Shown: piece by piece, positions 11,653 through 23,672 of the stretch
Layout of the letters: every line of letters begins with the position of its first letter
Numbering within the stretch: position 1 is the stretch's first letter
Origin: Prorocentrum cordatum
Lineage: Eukaryota; Sar; Dinophyceae; Prorocentrales; Prorocentraceae
Direction of reading: 5' to 3'
DNA: 64,000 nt
Assembly (NCBI GenBank): GCA_963575745.1
Contig: CAUYUJ010019084.1
Span: forward strand, 1-64,000
Position numbers and translations under genes: made by a program
The notes under the pieces: model-generated
Database searches by the model: none
Seen by the model: the letters and a program-made list of their open reading frames with translations, nothing else
What the model was told of the DNA's origin: nothing

Positions 11653-11687
11653 TGTGGATGAACCCCAGGCGCCCCCCTGCTACGCCT

Positions 11688-11839
11688 GAGGAGGAGGAGG
11701 ACGAGGAGGAGGAGGAGGAGGAGGAGGAGGAGGAGGAGGAGGAGGAGGGGAGGAGGAGGGATGGAGGAGGAGGAGGAGGAGGAGGGGAGGAGGAGGAGGA
11801 GGAGGAGAGGAGGAGGAGGAGGAGGAGGAGGGGGGGGGG
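11688..11839 (+). repeat. (GAG)n array at LINE 1 3' end
   Basis: Near-perfect GAG/GGA triplets, then a G run. It begins directly after the LINE tail GCTACGCCT. Confidence 0.95.
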
Positions 11840-13841
11840 GGGGCGCGGGTGGCTCCCGTGGGGCTTCCGGGGGGGCCCTCCCCGGGCTCCCCCTCGGGGC
11901 ACGCGCGCAGGCCCTGTGCGGCCATGCCGGGGCCAGGCTGAGGCCCCCAGGGGTTAGCGGGGGCGGCAAAGAGGGGGGTGATGACTAGGAGTGGGTGGAT
12001 ATCATGGCGTGGGCTTCGATATTTCCCCAGATTTCATGGCGCCTCTTCTTGTTTCCTTGCGTCCCTGGCCCCCCCGCTGGGCCGCGCACCTGCCGCCGGT
12101 CATGATTTGCACCCCCCCCTCCTTGGACACCCCCCTCTTGGCCGCTCCCGAGGTTCGCGGAAGCGGAGAGGAGGCAGGAGGGGGAAAAGCACACGCGGAC
12201 AGACACAATGAATCGTCGATTCTCACGGAAATATGGAAAACTATGGGAAGTGGGGGGGGGAGACAGAAACGCAGAACATATGGGGAATCCTTTGATTTGT
12301 CTGCATTGATTTGTGTGTCTGAGGGCCCCTTCAAGAAGGCAGGCGACAAGAAGCATACTGGGGCCTCCCGGGGGCATCCTGAAGAAGTTCCGTGGCCACC
12401 TTGGGCCGTCGTATGGCGGTATTGGGGCCCCCTTGGAAGCATGCCAGAGACCATCTTGCGCCATTTTGGAGACCATCTTGAGCGGCAGTCGGACCGAGGC
12501 ATAAGATCGAGGTCGGTTTGGGGGAGGTACTCTAAGTAATGTTCTTCGTGGTTGTGGGACGTTCTCCTGCCCCCGCACGGCTCAGCGCTGTGCCTTCTCC
12601 TCGGTGCGCCGCGGTACGCCGTTCGTGGTGTCCCATTGCGACCCCCGCCAGCTCCAGCCGCTGGCTGCCGCCCACCCGCCACCCTTGCCACCGTGGTTTG
12701 CCACGGCCGCCCACCGCGCACTGGCCCTGCGCGCCTGGCTGCTGCTGCCCCCCGGCTGCTCATCATCGAACTGTCCGGCGTTTGGGCGTCCCTTCTCCCT
12801 CTCGGCCGTCCCCCCCCCCTTGCTCGCCGGCCAATTCGCTACTTAGTGCCCCTATCTAGCTTCTCGCTGGAGCGGAGTTCGCCGCCTCGCCGCTGACGAA
12901 AAAATTACTGGCACGTTTTTGTGCACCCTGGGGGAGGGTACCCTCGAATGTTCTTCAGTGTGGCGCCTTTGTTCGCTCGTTCTGGTAAGGCTGGGGCTCG
13001 GGGCTCATGATGCGGCTACGTCCGTCCGCGGGGTCGCAGGTTATTGAGAGATGTTCTTCTGGCGTAGGCTCGACTGTACGTAGAGCCATCTTGCCATCTT
13101 GCAGCCGCCCAGAGCCGCTTTTGACGTCCCTGCGCGTCCCGGGGGGGTGGGGGGGAGGGCGCCCAGACCCCCTGGGAGCGGCAAGCCGTGGCAGACCCCT
13201 CCCCGAAGGGGAGCGTTTGGGCAAGAGCCGGTCAGCGGACCTGTGGCGCGCGGCCGGAAGGGGGCCGAAGCCGGCGGCCGGACCCAGGCGCGCAAGCCGC
13301 TCCTCAGCGATCAGAAGCGTGGGAGGAGGAGCGGGCCAGCCTCCCACCGCCCCCTCCCACCGCCCCCTCCAGGGAACCGGAGGTGGGCCGGCCCCGCGGG
13401 CGGCAGCAACGGCCGCCCCGACCGGTCAGCTGAGCAGCCTACGCCCAGAGGGCCAGTGGGATCCTCCGCCCGCGTCTGCGTCAGGGGAGGGAGGGAGGGC
13501 CCACCCCGGGCCCCCCGAACTGGCGTTTCCTAGGCAGCCCTTGCCTCGCCCCATCCCTTCCTCAGCCGTGTTTGCCAAAGGGCTTCGCTTGTCGAGGTGC
13601 TTGTCATGAGGGTGGCTGTTCTACATGACTGTGAAGGCCTTGTGGCGGGGGCCGCCGGCCCTGGAAAAAGACCCCCCTGATGAAGGTGACAGCCAGAGTG
13701 GTTCGGGAAGGTTGGGGCCAGACGCTCAGGAGAGTTGCTCTGAAACCCCACGAGGTTCCCAAGAAGCGTATGACGAGGAGCACAGCTTGGCCAAGCTATC
13801 TGCCTATGTGCTTTCGCAGAAGAGGGGGAGGAATCAGGAGA

Positions 13842-14061
13842 GGGAGGAGGAGGACGAAGAGGAGGAGTGGAAGGATCAGAAGGAGGAGGAGGAGGAGGAG
13901 GAGGAGGAGGAGGAGGAGGGTGAGGAGGAGGAGGAGGAGGAGGAGGAGGAGGGTGAGAACGAGGAGGAGAACGAGGAGGACAGCGAGGAGGACAACGAGG
14001 CGGACAAGAAGGAGGAGGAGGAGGAAGAAGAGGAGGAGGAGGAGGAGGAGGAGGAGGAGGA
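13842..14061 (+). repeat. (GAG)n array
   Basis: Broken GAG/GAC triplets. A 152-codon frame through it is Glu-rich and I do not call it a gene. A TTGGAGCATCTTGG minisatellite stretch follows to about 14230. Confidence 0.9.
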
Positions 14062-15307
14062 TTGTCAAGGCTTCCTCTCTTAGGACACGGGTAAAGTATT
14101 AGAGTGCTCTTGGATGCCTCTTGGAGCGTCTTCGAGGCGCCTTGGACCGTCTGGAGGTCATCTTGGGCGTCCTGGAGCAATGTTTCGCTGACTCTGGGCC
14201 TCTTTGGCCCCTCTTGGAGCATCTTGGACTTGATTTGTTCTGATTTGTCAAATGAGGGCCAAATTTGATCGAAGGCGGCCCGAGAACGGAAGGTGGGGGA
14301 GCGCATTCTGAGCTGGACCCCCCCCTGGGACCTCCCCCCCCGCGGCCCCCTTCTGGGACCCCCCCCCTGGACACCCCACTCGGGGACTGCGGGAAACCTT
14401 GTTCTGACCCAGGACTCGCTCGTAGGACCCCCCTTCCCCCGGAACCCCTCCTCGGGAGACCCCTCCTTGGGACCCCCCCCCCAGGACCTCCTTCTGGAAC
14501 CCCCCTCCCTGGAACCCCCCTCCCCGGTGCCATGACCCCCCCCCCCTCCCCTGGATGGGGAAGGAGTCAAGGGGAAGAGGCTCCCCTTCGACTCAATTAC
14601 GACTTCGATTGCGACCTGGCTCGATTCACTTCGAGTTGACGAGCTTGGCGCGCCGAGAGCTTGGCGCGCCAAAGAGGGTGATGAGGTGGGCGCGCCCAAG
14701 AGAACGCCAAAGGGTGCTCCGAGGACGACGGCAAGGCAGTCGCACAGCTTTCACGAAGCGCCATGCACTGCATGAGCGCGGAAACCCAAGCTGATCAAAA
14801 CTGAGTCACCCATGAAGGGCTGTGGAGAGTCATCCCACCCTTCCGACCTCCTGGCAGTGCGGAAGGAGACCCAATTTCCTTTGACTGTCCCGCCGGCCTG
14901 CCTTTTCTTACAGGCTGGGACAGCGACAGGCGCTGCGGCCGGGGCAGCAGAAACGGCCGTATCATATCTTTTTTGCCCCCGCCACGATGGCCAAGCAGTC
15001 ACGCAGCTTTTCGTGTCCAGGGCGCACGGCGACGCCCGCTGCGAGTCCCTGCGCGCGGGCGCCGTCGCCTCCGCCCTCCGCTCTGCTGCGGGAGGGCGCT
15101 CCCTGCCACTCTGCTCTGGAGTCTCTGCTGCGCTCTACCTGGCGCCGGCCAGTGGTTTCGTAGCACCTCTTCTTCCTCCCCCCTCCCCCCCACACGCCGT
15201 TTTGCCGACGGCCGCAGCGCTGGCTTCAGGCCAGCCAGCTTTGCATTGATACGAGTCAAGGGGATTTCGTGGCATTTGATTTCTCTTGTCTTCTCTCTGT
15301 CCTCATC

Positions 15308-15590
15308 TTCCTCCTCCTCCTCCTCCTCCTCCTTCTCCTTCTCCTCCTCCTCCTCCTCCTCCTCAAGTCCTCCTCCTCCTCCTCCTCCTCCTCCTCCTCC
15401 TCCTCCTCCTCCTCCTCCTCCTCCTCCTCCTCCTCCTCCTCCTCCTCCTCCTCCTCTCCTCTCCTCCCCTTCTTCTCCTCTCCCCTCTCTCCTCCTTCCT
15501 CCTCCTCCTCCTTCTCCTCCTCCTCCTCGTCCTCCTCCTCCTCCTTTCCTCCTCCTCCTCCTCCTCCGCCTCCTCCTCCTCCTCCTCCTT
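15308..15590 (+). repeat. (CTC)n array
   Basis: About 280 bp of CTC triplets with few interruptions. Confidence 0.95.
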
Positions 15591-17029
15591 TCTTTCCCTT
15601 TATATAAGATTCGTTGGGATTCCAAGTTGACGTGGTCATTCGCGGAACTTCGGCCCGGATTGTTTTATAACAGTGCAGGTCTGCAGGTGTCCCAAGTCCC
15701 CAGGTGCGCGCAATGGCTCGCCTATGGCAGGTTGGCTTGCGCTGCTTCAGGTATTTGGGATTGTTTCTCCGCCTCCCTCTCCCCTCTCATCCTTCTCCGC
15801 TCCTCCCCGCTGAATGTGGTGACCTTCCCGACCGACCGCTATAGATCACTTCCCTTACGATGATGGCCCCCTTGAGGGGCAGCGGTTGTGGTGACGTTAA
15901 CCCGGGCCGGCCTTTACAGAGCACTTCCGTCGCAATGATATCCTCCTTGAGGGGCAGCGGGTCGTTCGGCGTCCGCTCCCATCTTCCCCCCTAAAGCAAA
16001 CAAGTTTTGCGGGCGCGACGCGTAGTGCATTGCATGAGCACATGGCCCCAGAGTTGATCTTCCCGTGGAGGGCACCTCGCGTACGGCTCGTAAGGAATCC
16101 TGCGGGCCACAGCGCTCGACCGCGGGTGCATGGTCTCCTCGGGGGGCGTCTTGCGACTTTGTATGGCCCTAGGTACGGTAGAGGGAAACAATTAACGAAC
16201 ACCCCCCCCTGCCCCCCAAACTCAAAGTTGGCACGCGGGGGGGAGACTGCGGTCGAGGTGCAACTCAACAGACCCACCGCCAACTTTGAATATTGGGGGG
16301 AGGGGGAGGCGTTCACAGATGAATGTGGCATGATCGTTCGCTATTTTTTCCGAGGCCTGTATCGCGCTCGCTCATGGATTCTCTTTACTAAACAGAGTTG
16401 GAGTCTACCCTTATCCGAGGACGGGGTCAACGGCCCCTCTCCGCGAACTGTTCTGCACGATCGCTCATCCCAAATATCATGCTGGCCAGGCTGGTATCGG
16501 CACCCCCGCCATCTCTTGCAACAACTTATATGCGGCATGCGTGCGTTGAGCTAGGAATCGCTTCTTCTGAGAATCCTGTGCAACAGCTGCGTTACTGGGC
16601 ACATACGCGCGCCGCCGCGTTCACATGGCTAGTCGAAAGCTAATGCAAGTGATGTGCTTCTTCAACGGAACGGCTGCCAGAATGCTACACGCGCGCCCCC
16701 GTTAGAATCGTAAGAAAACCACAGGTTGTTAGCTCAAGCCAGAGCATGCGGGCCACCTGCGCGCGCATTTCAAACACGTTCAACAACCATCGCGCGCCCA
16801 CCAGCTCTGTCAGATAGTATCATGCAGGCCACGCCCGCGCGTCTCCGCGCGCGTGCGTCGACTTTCGTGCAGAGCCATGGGTTTTCGGGCCAATTCAGCG
16901 CAGATCTGTGCAACAACGTACGAGCACCTACTGGTGTTCATTGCGTGTCATGTCACGATGTCTGGACTTCTGCGGGCGAGCACTGTCTCACCGCCCTCAT
17001 CAGGACATTCGTTATCATCATCGTCAGCG

Positions 17030-17270
17030 TCAGCATCGCCATCGTCATCATCATAGCCCTCGTCAAGTTTCTGCGCGCGGGCACTCCCTCATCATCGCCA
17101 CCAGCAGCACCATCGCCATCATCATCGCCAGCGTCAGTTTTGCCATCATTATTCTTATCACCATAATCGGAATGACCATCGTCGCCATCGACATCGAATC
17201 GCCCCCATCGCCATCGGTATCAGCGTCATCACCACCGTCATTGGCGTCGCTCCCGTCACCATCGCCACCA
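17030..17270 (+). repeat. CATCGCCAT-type degenerate repeat
   Basis: Repeats of ATCGCCATC and ATCATCATCG triplet variants. No credible protein. Confidence 0.7.
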
Positions 17271-17953
17271 GCAGTTCGCGAGCTGGAGGACGGACTCTTC
17301 TGCGCGGGTTAGTTCCATGCGCAAGTGCGCTCGTTGATGCTCGTTGAGGTCATGGCCGTGTGAGCTTCCCCAACAGGTTGCGGGTGAGTGGGTGGAATGT
17401 TTGCACGAGTATAAGAGGTGGTCACGCGTGGATGTTGCGCGGGCTGTGAATTGCACACCATAGGCAACACCCTTGGAGCCGTTTTCATCAGTGCTGGAAT
17501 CCATATGTTTTCGGAGGGCCTGTCTGCCCGTAAGAACAGATACGAAATCGGCAGGCCCGCGGATGTGTATAGGCAGGTTTTGGGTTTTTGAATCTGCCAC
17601 TCGTGTGGGGGTACGGAGATAGGCTGGCCCGCTTTTGGCCCTCGGCCTGCTGACCAAAGGCTGCGCGTAGAGATGCCGCCTTGTCAGGGCTCATTTCGAC
17701 TCCTCCGACTCGATTCGATTTCGATCGGTTCCGATTCCGATTCGATTGGACTTCGGAGTCCGATTCGGATTTCGGTTTCTCAATGGGGGCCTCACCAGCC
17801 TGCCGATCTCCGCCGACTCGACTTCTCCCGACCTGGCCGCCGATCTCCGCCGATCCGGCTCATTTCCATCGCCAGTCCGACTCCTCGCTGCGATCCCAGG
17901 CTCTCCAGATTCGCCTTTGCCGGCTGGCGTCGGGCTGCCCCCCTCCCGTCCAG

Positions 17954-18051
17954 GCTGGGACAAGAACGACCAGCAGGGCGGCCGGGGCTGGGGCGGCGGC
18001 TCGGGGGGCCACAGCGACTGGCAGCAGGACCAGGCCAAGAAGGAGGAGGAC
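17954..18051 (+). CDS. Giant gene exon 5: Gly/Trp/Gln-rich linker into coiled coil
   Basis: Two bases plus 32 codons. It reads WDKNDQQGGRGWGGGSGG, then HSDWQQDQAKKEED. Acceptor is CCCGTCCAG; donor is GCAAGG, a strong GC-type donor. The phase-1 entry fits exon 4 and the phase-0 exit fits exon 6, giving AKKEED-RMEEEKARV. CGCAAG occurs at 18051-18056 and again at 18792-18797, so the following intron has a 6-bp direct repeat at its ends. Confidence 0.72.
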
Positions 18052-18797
18052 GCAAGGCGCGGAGCCACAAGCGAATTCGCGGACCCCGCCCCTGTTTCGG
18101 GTCGAGTCTCGAGCGAAGAGAAACACGAAGAAGAGGCTGCGCGTTTCGCCCCCTAGGGGCTCTTCGGTGCAACTTGCCTGCGGTGCAGCATCAAACGAGC
18201 GTCGTCGACGATGGGGCCGTCACAATCGAATTCGGGGACCCCGCCCATCCCACATCCCCCATCCCCCTGGCGGTCGGATCTGGTCGGTCTAGAATGCCTG
18301 CCCCCTGCTCGGTGAGGACGACAACGGCTTTCCAATGCAGCCATTTTCTCGCTTGTGCCGCAGCTCGCTGGTCTCCTCCCGCGCCCCCGCCTTCTCCCTC
18401 CACAAAGATGCTCGCGTTTTGCTTTCCGTGGACTGGGAGGGAGGGCGCGGCGCTGGCCTCCCATTGGAAGCTCTGGGTGCGGAGGGGGGGGGTTAGATAG
18501 TAAATCACGGAAGCTTCCGCTCGTCCTCGCTTGCGTGCATATCGGCGCAGAGCGCCGAGTAGCGATCAAACAGCGCGGAACAGTGCCCAGCAGCGTCAAC
18601 AAGCAGTCCAGCGGCGCCCGCTAGTGGCCAATAGCGCCCAAGAGCGCCACGGGAGGGAGGTGCATTGCGTCCGCTCTGCGCGCGCTTGGGCGCCAAGGGG
18701 GGCGACCAGAGGCCTCCGTGAGCTGCTTTCTGAGGACGGGGTGGGGGCGCGGAGGGTGTGCCGACCTCCCCTGCCGAGGAGGGATGCCGCCCGCAAG
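18052..18797 (+). other. Giant gene intron 5 (GC-AG, 746 nt)
   Basis: Starts GCAAGG and ends CCCGCAAG. No gene seen inside. Confidence 0.65.
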
Positions 18798-19027
18798 CGC
18801 ATGGAGGAGGAGAAGGCGAGGGTGGCCGCCGCCCAGGCCGAGCAGCGTGCCAAGAACGAGGCTGCCAGGAAGGTGCTCGAGGAGAGGAAGGCCAAGGCCG
18901 AGGAGGAGAGGCAGAAGAAGCTCGAGGAGTTCAAGCAGAGGCAGCAGGAGATGCAGAGGCAGAAGGAAGAGAGGCAGGCCGAGATGCAGAAGAAGCAGAA
19001 GGAGCAGCTTGCCGTCGGCAAGATCAG
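18798..19027 (+). CDS. Giant gene exon 6: long charged coiled coil
   Basis: 76 codons plus two bases, starting RMEEEKARVAAAQAEQRAKN and ending KEQLAVGKI. The middle contains RKVLEERKAKAEEERQKKLE and QRQQEMQRQKEER. It is almost entirely Lys, Glu, Gln, Ala and Arg with heptad spacing, a single alpha-helical coiled coil. Exit is phase 2 before GCCCAG (GC donor). Joining to exon 7 gives KIRMALQKLRLATPEN. Codon bias (AAG, GAG, GCC, CTC) is strong, unlike the flanks. Confidence 0.82.
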
Positions 19028-19778
19028 GCCCAGGGGCTTTCAAGCAACAGGGGGAACACCAAACAAGGAAGGGGGCTCCATGTTAGGGCTGCGCGTGATT
19101 CTTCCGCCAACAGGCCAAGAATCAGCGAGCACCTGCCTTTTGCCATGGACACTTCGAGATGGGCCCTGCGCGTGCCCGGCGCCCAGGAGCCCAGAGACGC
19201 CTGTGGGAACCGTGGGGGCGGGCGGGCCCCTCTGGCGAGTGGCACCCAGGGGACCGAGCGACGCCTTTTTCCAGGCCGGGACCGCGGGGGCGGGCGCGGG
19301 CGGGCCCGGGTCTGGCGAGCGGCACCCGCGGGGCCCAGGAGACGCCTCTCTCCAGGCGGGGGCCGCGGGGGCTGGCGGGCCCCCCGCTGTCGAGCGGCGC
19401 CCAGGCATCACGAGGCGCCCTCTGCCGGGCCGGGGGCCGTGGTCGGCTGCGCGCAAGACTGACCTTCCGCTGGAGTGACCCCTGGTGCGAGCCCACAGGG
19501 GTCCCTCCAGCACTGGCTGGCGCGCTTGGATGTGGCCCCCCCCGCGTCCCCCCAACGCCGCACACCAATGGTCACTCTTCCCTACGTGAGGGTATACTCT
19601 TGCGTGTAGCCGACATGGGGGCGGGAGACCGCATTTTCAGGACCATGCCCCATTTGGGGGGCGCTAAGAAACCCAGGAGAGGAACTGCTGCTGCTCCTGC
19701 TTCTCCCATTCCTCCCCTCTCCTCCCCTCGCGGGCCGGTCAGCTCCAGCTGTGCCAGCCTGGGGTCGGTCACTTTCGG

Positions 19779-19916
19779 AGGTGGAGGAAAGGAGGAGGAG
19801 GAGGAGGAGGAGGAGGGAGGAGGAGGAGGAGCAGGAGGAAGAGGAGGAGGGAGGAGGAGGAGGAGGAGGAGGAGCGGGAGGAAGAGGAGCAGGGAGGAGG
19901 AGGAGGAGGAAGGAGC
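19779..19916 (+). repeat. (GAG)n array
   Basis: GAG/GGA triplets with a few AGGA and GCAGG interruptions. Confidence 0.92.
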
Positions 19917-20214
19917 GGCAAGTGTGCGGGGAGTCCATCCTCGGCCTCCTCGCTCCTCCTACCCTTGGCTGGTAGAGAGCGCGGTGGCCGAGAGGGGGGG
20001 CAGCATCGAGGGGGAGTTCATTTTGCATACAGTCGGGGCGCTGAATAAGGAACCCTTTTCGTTGGGGAGGGGCTCGGTGTTCCTTGATTGTTTTACAGTT
20101 TGCCTTGGGTTATCCTGAGGTTCTCCATGGGAAGTCGAAGTTTAACTGATGGGAAAAAGGGGCCTCGTTCCTTATTTGGGGTTCCTTAGGTCAACGCCCC
20201 GAATGTAGGGCTTG

Positions 20215-22240
20215 ACGTGGGGCGCCGCGTGGTCAAACGACATAGTGAGCAAAGCGATGTGAGCGAGAGTGCCACATCAGCGGGTGGCCCGGTCACCCAC
20301 GTCACGTGTTGTTGCCGGCAACGAGTCTTTAATGCCATCTGAGATTGCTTCGCATTAGGCTTGGGATTTGAAAGTTGCATCACGAGTTCTGCTTCCCAGG
20401 TGCGAATCGTGCAATGTACAGTTGCTCCATGTTGGGCTTGGTAACCTACATGGGCCTTAGTGTCTCTTCCTGCGACTTGTGGGTTTACGTAAGGCGCCTC
20501 GTGAATGTTGCGATGACGCCACATCAGTGGGTGACCCTGGTCACAAACGTCAGCGGCAGTTGCTGCCAATGTGTTTATAGTACACGAAGACATGGCCTCC
20601 TGTTGGGTTTGGAAGCCTAGACTTGCCTTTCAGGCTTATCATGCTCGGGGGGGCTACGTAGAGCACCTCGTGAACAAAACGATATTGCGAGCGTGTGAGT
20701 GTGGCACTACATCAACGGGTGGCCCGGCTGCTTTCTATGTGTACGCAGTGCCATGTTAATTGATACAATGTTGGGATTGGGAATTAAAATTGACTCCGAG
20801 GTTTTTCATGCTGTTATTGGGTTTGCGGAGGGTGCCTTGTGAAGAAACGCTATTGCGAGCGTGTGAATGCGGTGAGGATTGTTACCACATCAGCTGGTGA
20901 CTGGGGTCACTCACGTCACATGCTGCTGCTGCAAATGCGTGCGCAGTGCAATGGTAAGTGGCTCAATGCTGGACTTGGGGACCTAAAACTATCTTCAGGT
21001 GTTTCATGTGGTTTTTAGGGATTGAGATGCGCACCTCGTCAACAAATGCTATTCCGAGTGTGTGAGTGCGGGGAGGATATTACATCAGCGGGTGAAAAGG
21101 GTAACTCGAGTCACCCGCTGCTGCTGGCAACTTGTGCAGCTGGAATTCTAAATGGCTCAATGCTGGGCTGGTGAGCCTAACCTCAGGTTTTTTTTACTTG
21201 ACGTTTGGGCTTAAGTAGGGCGCCTCGTGAACAAATGCTATTCCGAGCGTGTGAGTGCGGCGAGGATGTCACATCGTCACATCAGCGGGTGAAAAGGTTC
21301 ACTCGCGTCACCCGTTGCTGCTGGCAACGTGCGTGAACTGGAATTCTAAATTTCACCAGAGCAAAACCCCAATCAGTGAATGATGTTAAATGGGGTCGAT
21401 AAAGAGATCGATAAGGAGATCGACCGGGAAGCCAGGAACCCGGGAACCCGAAACCCACCGATATCGGCCCGGAACCAATAACCAGGAATCCGGGAACCCG
21501 GAACCGGGAACCCTGGAACCCAGCCGGCTACCGAAATCGGCGGGAAATTGTCCCCTAATTTTTCAATATCCGCTAGGACCCCTTCAGTGCAAGCACTCAT
21601 TGTGGAATGGCTCAATGCTGGGCTGGGGAGCCTAGCCTTCGGCTTTTTTCACTTGACGTTTGGGTTTCAGTAGGGCGCCTCGTGAGCAAGTGCTATTCCG
21701 AGCGTGTGTTTGCGGCGAGGATGTCACATCAGCGGGTGAAAAGGGTCACTCGCGTCACCCGCTGCTGCTGGCAGCGTGCGTAAACTGAAACTCTAAATGG
21801 CTCACTGTTAGGCTCGGGAGCCTGACCGTCGGGGGTTTCATGTGGCGTTTGGGCTGAAGCAGGGCGCCTCGTGAGCAAATGCTGTTGCGCGCGTGGGACC
21901 CAGGTCACATCAGCGGGGGACCCATGTCACCCGCGTCCACCCGCTGCTGCTGTGAACCGTATAGTGCGATGTAACACTTCACCATGCTGGACTTTGAGCA
22001 TGCCCTACTGAGGTTTTCACTTGACATGTTGGCTTACGTGGGGCGCCTCCGGAACAGTTGATGCTGCGAGCGCCTGAGCGTGGCGAGGGTGCAACATCGG
22101 TGGGTGACCCGGGTCGCCCGCGTCGCGTGTTGCTGCAAGCAGATGCGTGCACGGTGCGCTACGGCATGGCTCCATGTGCTGCTTGGGAACCGACAGGTGC
22201 ATTGCGCGTTGTTCGTTGTGTTCTTGGGCTCAGGCAGGGC
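20215..22240 (+). repeat. Degenerate satellite, about 160-260 bp unit, about 9 copies
   Basis: Each copy has GGCGCCTCGTGAACAAA, then GCTATTCCGAGCGTGTGAG, CACATCAGCGGGTGA, GGTCACTCGCGTCACCCGCT, GCTGCTGGCAACG and TGGCTCAATGCTGGG. Copies start near 20220, 20490, 20665, 20825, 21025, 21210, 21675, 21865 and 22040. A different short repeat (CGGGAACCCGGAACC variants, about 21400-21540) interrupts the array. Confidence 0.8.
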
Positions 22241-22724
22241 GCCGGGTGGCAAGGAGGCGCAGGGCCCGTGGACGGGGCGGGGCCAAGAAGTTGAGAATCC
22301 GAGCGCGCGAAATGCAAGCGAGGCCTGTCTGCAGGAGAGGGAAGGCCCAAGATCCAGGAGCGCAGCGGTGGGAATTCGATGCGGGCCCGCCGAGCCGACG
22401 CGGGCCCGCCGAGCCAAAAGAGAGCAAGTTGAGCGTGTGAAGAGTTGAAGTGGGTCTGCACCCGGGAAGGGCAGGGCCCAGAACCCAGGAAGCCCGAATT
22501 GAAGGGGCCAGATCCGAATTGGAGCCAGAATTTGGCCCGGAATCCCCTCCCTCCAGTGAAGCTTGCACACTACCTGAGCTCAGGTAGGGTCTCCACGGGC
22601 GCGGGCCAGGAGTCATAATACATGACCATCTGCAATAGAGCCCCCCTTATTGCCAAGCAATGGAGGACAAGTCCTCCAGGATGGAGGCCGAACTTCCATA
22701 TTGCGGACTTTGAGTATCCGGCAG

Positions 22725-22794
22725 GATGGCGCTGCAGAAGTTGCGGCTCGCGACCCCCGAGAACATAGAGGAGCTGGAGAAGAACGCCCAAGAG
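22725..22794 (+). CDS. Giant gene exon 7: RLATPEN coiled-coil segment
   Basis: One base plus 23 codons, MALQKLRLATPEN then IEELEKNAQE. The RLATPEN...EEL motif is one I recognise from the coiled-coil part of this dinoflagellate family. Acceptor is TATCCGGCAG; donor is GTCCAG after GAG(22794), phase 0. Entry phase matches exon 6 and exit phase matches exon 8. Confidence 0.72.
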
Positions 22795-23152
22795 GTCCAG
22801 GAACCTGGGCAGAGAATTCCCGCTTCATCCTCGTCCTCTCTGCCTTCCCCACTGCTCCTCCTGCCCCTCCTCCCTCCTCTTCCTGCCCTCCTCCTTCCGT
22901 CGTCCTCCCTCCAGTCTCCCTGCACCTCCTCCCTCCTCCCTCCGTCCCCCACTGCCTCCCATCCCTTCTCCTTTCCTCTCCTTTCCTTCCCTTCTACGCG
23001 CTCCCCCTCCCATCTTTCTTGAGCTGCACCTGGGCAGCACCAAGATTGCGAGCGACGTGACCCGCGGCCTTGGCAGGACAGAGCGAGCACATGCACACTG
23101 TGTGCATCGAGCTTGTCCTTGAAGCGGCAGCGTAAAATACAATAGCCAGCTT

Positions 23153-23353
23153 GTGAGTTTTGATCGTCCCCACGACGTGGATATCGATGACGTCTGGAAA
23201 GCATGGGGTTTTCTTATGCAGTCAACGCATCAGAAGTATGATTGGGATGTCTGGCCCAGACTGTTCGATTGCACCGTGGCAACAGCGATGCTATATGATT
23301 CCGCGGCTTGGGTATTTCATCACGCTTCGCGTATCCCCACCAGTTTAGGTTAA
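23153..23353 (+). pseudogene. LINE reverse-transcriptase C-terminal fragment
   Basis: 66 codons with WPRLFDCTVATAMLYDSAAW, which matches the pattern R-L-F-D-x-x-V-x-x-x-x-L-Y-x-S-x-x-W found just after the palm domain in many LINE reverse transcriptases. No catalytic motifs remain. It belongs to a different family from LINE 1 and LINE 2, which lack this motif. Confidence 0.5.
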
Positions 23354-23672
23354 TTCGTCTTTGCGCGGCCCGCTCTGACTCGACTCGCCGCTGGCGCCCT
23401 CGCCTGCGGTCGCTGACAAAAAGTATCCCCACCAGCCCATTCAGAAATCTGCCCATGTGAGCTGGCGGGCAAAGGGGCGAAGAGACACATAAGATGGAAC
23501 AAAGCGGGCAACCAGGGTGATCAGAGTCAACTGGTCTGTCTGTTGAGCCTCAGCTGTCTATGAGCTTGCGGTGGCGAAAGTGGTAATGGCCCCAATCACA
23601 GGGGAAGCGCCACCCGCAAAAGCTTCTGGCCGTGGTGGACGGGTCCCGTCCGCCTTGGTGCTGTCTGTGCCC

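Larger units (their letters stand above)
6619..11687 (+). mobile_element. LINE 1: SL-tagged non-LTR retrotransposon, decayed
   Basis: 5.07 kb from the SL copy to the downstream GAG array. Order: SL, 5' leader, ORF1 (coiled coil), ORF2 (endonuclease then reverse transcriptase, C-terminal Cys/His motif), short 3' tail. No LTRs. Both ends abut (GGA/GAG)n. Frameshifts in ORF1 (about 7400) and ORF2 (in the C run near 9510-9520 and between the T run at about 9737 and 9780) make it non-autonomous. It lies in the sense direction in intron 4. Confidence 0.88.
4246..17953 (+). other. Giant gene intron 4 (GC-AG, about 13.7 kb)
   Basis: Inferred intron. It contains TTGGGGCCTC minisatellites (4975-5640), LINE 1 (6619-11687) bounded by GAG arrays, a GAG array (13842-14061), a CTC array (15308-15590) and a CATCGCCAT-type repeat (17030-17270). 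The stretches 5650-6580, 11840-13840, 14100-15300 and 15600-17030 hold no gene I can support. Their open frames are short or low-complexity. Confidence 0.55.
19028..22724 (+). other. Giant gene intron 6 (GC-AG, about 3.7 kb)
   Basis: Holds a GAG array (19779-19916) and an approximately 200-bp satellite (20215-22240). The segment 19030-19770 is GC-rich with no supportable gene. Confidence 0.6.

Noticed and set aside
13625-14083. 152-codon Glu-rich protein
   Set aside because: Most of it is a GAG array; the nonrepetitive N-terminus shows no recognised motif.
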